7,006 nt of DNA from Thermohalobaculum sp964475765. GTDB taxonomy: Bacteria > Pseudomonadota > Alphaproteobacteria > Rhodobacterales > Rhodobacteraceae. This document shows positions 4,494 through 7,006 of this stretch, in pieces. Each line of letters begins with the position of its first letter. Position 1 is the first letter of the stretch. The translations under genes and the position numbers were made by a program. The DNA is taken from NCBI GenBank assembly GCA_964475765.1, contig CAYYZH010000222.1:1-7006 (forward strand), written 5' to 3'. The notes under the pieces were generated by a model. The model was not told the origin of the DNA. It searched no databases and was given only the letters and a program-made list of their open reading frames with translations.

Positions 4494-6167
4494 ATGCATG
4501 ATCCGTTGCTGACCAAAGCCACCACCCGGTTTCGTACGGGCGTGTCGTCGCTCGCGCATCGACTGACGACGGCGGACTTTCGCAATCAGATCCTTCTCTG
4601 GCCTGTTGCCCTCGCTGTCGGGGTCGTGACCGCCTATGCGGTGCTGGGCTTTCGGCTGGCCATTCTCTGGATCGAGAGCACTGTCTACTTGGCCGAGGAT
4701 TGGAAGATCCACACCCATGCGGCGACGCTCGACTGGTGGCATGTTCTTCTGGTGCCGGTGATTGGCGGGTTGATCGTGGGGCAGATCCTGCGTCTCTCGC
4801 CATCGAAGCGCGCACGCGGGATTGACGATGTGATCCACTCCGCAGCCATGAATTCGGGCCGGATCTCGAAACGTCAGGGCGCGGCCTCCGCATCCGCGGC
4901 GCTGGTGACGCTGTCGATGGGCGGCTCGACCGGGCGCGAGGGGCCTGCAGTGCATATCGGGGCCGTGATCGCGAGCTGGGTGTCCGAGCGGTTGAACGCA
5001 CCGCCCATCACGGCCCGGGACATTCTGGGCTGCGCGGCGGCGGCGGCGGTGTCCGCCTCGTTCAACGCGCCTCTGGCCGGGGCGCTCTTCGCCCTCGAGG
5101 TCGTGCTGCGCCACTATGCGCTCCACTCCTTCGGGCCGATCGTCGTCTCGTCGGTCGCTGCCGCTGTGGTCAGCCGCATCCATCTCGGTGACATCGCGCA
5201 GTTCGATCTGCCGGTGCATACGCTGGCCTTCTACTGGGAAATGCCGGCCTTCATGATCCTTGGCATCGTCTGCGGTCTGGTCGGCGTGGTGATGATGCGT
5301 GGTCTCTTTGTGGCCGAGCGCATTGGCGACAAGGTGCAGGCGACCTTGAAGATCCCGGACATGTTCCGCCCGGCAGGGGCGGGTCTGGTGCTCGGGCTCA
5401 TCGCGATCTGGTTCCCCCATATCATCGGTGTCGGCTATGAGACGACCTTCAGCGCGCTCACGTCAAACTATGCCTTCCTGACCGCGGTGATTTTCGCGGT
5501 GGTCAAGGTGATCGCGGTGGCTGTGACTTTCTCCGGCAGGATGGGGGGCGGCGTTTTCTCACCTGCGGTGATGATCGGTGCGCTGACCGGGGCGGCTTTC
5601 GGCAATCTTGCAACGGCGATCTTCCCGATGGTGTCGGGGGTCGAGTCGCTCTACGCCCTGGCAGGCATGGGCGCGGTCGCCGCCGCGGTTCTGGGCGCGC
5701 CGATCTCGTCGACCCTGATCGTCTTTGAGCTGACCGGAGACTATCAGGCGGCGATCGCCGTGATGGTCTCGGTCTCGCTGGCGTCCGTGGTCTCGGATCG
5801 GCTCGGCGCGCGCTCGTTTTTCCTGACCCAACTCGAGGGCCGGGGGCTGCATCTCTCTGACGGACCGCAGGGCTATCTCGCCGCGACCATGAAAGTCGGT
5901 CACCTCATGCGCGCGCGCGGCGATGAAAACTGCGCCCCGGACAGCGGATGTTTCCTGCTGGTCGAGCAGGGCGCTTATCTTGGCGCGAATGATACGCTGG
6001 AGCGGGCTCTCGCGATGTTCGAACAGCTTTCAGGCGCTTATCTGCCGGTCCAGTCCCGGCCCAATGAAGAGGGCGAGCGCGAGCTGATCGGAGCGATTTT
6101 CCATGTCGATGCGCTGCGGGCCTACAATCGGGCGCTCGAGGAAGAACTGCGCGAAGAGCACGCCTGA
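4494..6167 (+). CDS. ClC-family chloride channel or chloride/proton exchanger with a reduced CBS-like tail
   Basis: A 557-residue integral membrane protein of the voltage-gated chloride channel (ClC) family, moving chloride or similar anions across the inner membrane as a dimer. Landmarks in order: hydrophobic helices from residue 33; the selectivity loop RARGIDD (106-112) in place of GSGIP; GREGP (147-151) with gating glutamate E149; FNAPLAGALFALEV (190-203); GGGVFSP (351-357); and ELTGDYQ (412-418) with the pore tyrosine Y417. After the membrane domain (ending about 440), residues 466-550 resemble one recognisable CBS unit (about 495-546) preceded by a degenerate segment. By alignment in mind to E. 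coli ClcA, the central serine (S107) is Arg108 and the proton glutamate (E203) is Val203, as in true channels. The ATG at 4494 is preferred although no clear ribosome-binding site precedes it; a TTG at 4464 would add ten residues. The gene has its own leader and converges with the DUF3179 gene 26 bases downstream. Confidence 0.93.
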   Translation: MHDPLLTKATTRFRTGVSSLAHRLTTADFRNQILLWPVALAVGVVTAYAVLGFRLAILWIESTVYLAEDWKIHTHAATLDWWHVLLVPVIGGLIVGQILRLSPSKRARGIDDVIHSAAMNSGRISKRQGAASASAALVTLSMGGSTGREGPAVHIGAVIASWVSERLNAPPITARDILGCAAAAAVSASFNAPLAGALFALEVVLRHYALHSFGPIVVSSVAAAVVSRIHLGDIAQFDLPVHTLAFYWEMPAFMILGIVCGLVGVVMMRGLFVAERIGDKVQATLKIPDMFRPAGAGLVLGLIAIWFPHIIGVGYETTFSALTSNYAFLTAVIFAVVKVIAVAVTFSGRMGGGVFSPAVMIGALTGAAFGNLATAIFPMVSGVESLYALAGMGAVAAAVLGAPISSTLIVFELTGDYQAAIAVMVSVSLASVVSDRLGARSFFLTQLEGRGLHLSDGPQGYLAATMKVGHLMRARGDENCAPDSGCFLLVEQGAYLGANDTLERALAMFEQLSGAYLPVQSRPNEEGERELIGAIFHVDALRAYNRALEEELREEHA

Positions 6168-6193
6168 GGTCTGAACATACGCCCCAAGGGCAC

Positions 6194-7006
6194 TCACCCG
6201 TCATAGAACTCCGAGCGGGCGCCGAGATAGCCGTCCCAGGCAAACCAATAGGCAACGTGACCGGCGACCCGTGGGGCCTTTTGCCCCTCCGGCCCAACCA
6301 ACGCCTCCTCGGTGACCTCCCAGGTCTCGATCCCGGAGAACAATTCCTGAGGACCGGAACCCGGCCCAAAAACCCGCTCACCCCGGTCATAGGCCCGCAC
6401 GGTTCGCCCAAGCCGATCTCCGACCAGTACCACGTTCAGTCCGGCCACGGCATCGTTGATCACCCGGCCGCCCTCGAACGCTGTAACCGGCCAGGCTTTG
6501 GCCCCGCCAAAGGTCCTGATGCCAAACACATAATCCTTCTGCTTCAACCGTGTCTGATCGACTGCAGCGGGGAACATCAGCTTGGGGCTGGAGAAGTACT
6601 TGTCATAGACGACGCCCGAGCCGTAGTCCCGCTTGTGTCCGGTATCGAGCGACAGAACTTTGGTCTCAGGGTTGCGCCCGACCCAGCGGACCCACGGCTC
6701 GATCACCACCGGGCGCTGTTTCAATTCATATCCGCTGTCCACCAATGGCCCGCTGATCGGCTTGCCGGTGAACTGGTTCCAAAGGCTGTGCGTCTCGCGG
6801 TCGAACATCAGCTTGTTCGAGCGGTAGAGAAACCCCGATGAGCCGAACACAAACGGCTTGTCGCGCCCGATATCGGTCTCGAAAAGAATGCCGGAGCCGC
6901 ACAGCGTGCAATAGGCCAGCGCCACCGGCACGCCGCCGACCACGTCGTTGAACATCTCGTGCCAGCCCATGATCCGCAGCGGATAGGCGCGCACGTCGCC
7001 ATTGAT
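6194..7006 (-). CDS. DUF3179 domain protein, N-terminus beyond the window
   Basis: The last 270 residues of a protein of the DUF3179 family, whose biochemical role is not established. The frame is open to the right edge, so the true start and any signal peptide lie outside; the GTG at 6994 is an internal valine codon and not a start. Visible family marks, counted from the edge: INGDVRAYPL (1-10), WHEMFND (15-21), YCTLCGSG (32-39) with a C33-x-x-C36 pair, FGSSGFLY (54-61), and MFDRETHSLWNQ (67-78). The C-terminal part ends in AYWFAWDGYL shortly before the stop, as members of the family commonly do. The CxxC pair, with nearby His and Glu, could bind a metal, but that is inference. The stop lies 26 bases from that of the ClC gene on the other strand, leaving no room for a conventional separate terminator. 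Confidence 0.9.
   Translation of the reverse strand: MNGDVRAYPLRIMGWHEMFNDVVGGVPVALAYCTLCGSGILFETDIGRDKPFVFGSSGFLYRSNKLMFDRETHSLWNQFTGKPISGPLVDSGYELKQRPVVIEPWVRWVGRNPETKVLSLDTGHKRDYGSGVVYDKYFSSPKLMFPAAVDQTRLKQKDYVFGIRTFGGAKAWPVTAFEGGRVINDAVAGLNVVLVGDRLGRTVRAYDRGERVFGPGSGPQELFSGIETWEVTEEALVGPEGQKAPRVAGHVAYWFAWDGYLGARSEFYDG

Noticed and set aside
4410..5420. Long open frame (336 codons) on the - strand across the ClC gene
   Set aside because: Its product is a low-complexity Arg/His/Asp-rich sequence typical of antisense reading in GC-rich DNA, and the + strand encodes a clear ClC protein.

Overview
The window reads as a stretch of chromosome, or large replicon, from a GC-rich alphaproteobacterium. 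A Rhodobacteraceae-like host is the best guess, from codon use and the style of the thioesterase, ClC and DUF3179 proteins; this is inference, with no RNA or phylogenetic marker present. Seven protein genes can be supported. No tRNA, rRNA, CRISPR array, transposase or integrase was seen.

Left part (1-2332, all + strand): two adjacent genes encode exported DsbA-like thiol-disulfide proteins, 12 bases apart and probably co-transcribed. After a 172-base gap holding a perfect inverted repeat comes a gene for a three-helix membrane protein of unknown function. The first half of that gene is much AT-richer than anything else here. The last 120 bases of this gap and the start of the gene look like the most foreign DNA in the window.

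Middle part (2384-4339): an FAD-dependent 2-hydroxyacid dehydrogenase (D-lactate dehydrogenase/GlcD type, - strand) and a small hot-dog thioesterase (+ strand) are divergent across 75 bases. That interval holds candidate overlapping promoters facing each other. The convergent junction with the membrane-protein gene (51 bases) holds a short hairpin.

Right part (4340-7006): a 154-base leader with mutually exclusive hairpins precedes a ClC-family anion channel/transporter. It keeps the gating glutamate and the pore tyrosine but differs at the central serine and at the internal proton glutamate, and it ends in a reduced CBS-like tail. Converging on it, 26 bases away, is a DUF3179 protein whose N-terminus lies outside the window.

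Functionally this is mostly unlinked housekeeping and accessory genes. The only likely operon is the DsbA-like pair; the FAD enzyme and thioesterase may share control. I did not find a convincing new multi-gene system. The items most worth following are the orphan membrane protein with its own putative operator, the paired DsbA-like proteins, and the channel-like substitutions in the ClC protein.
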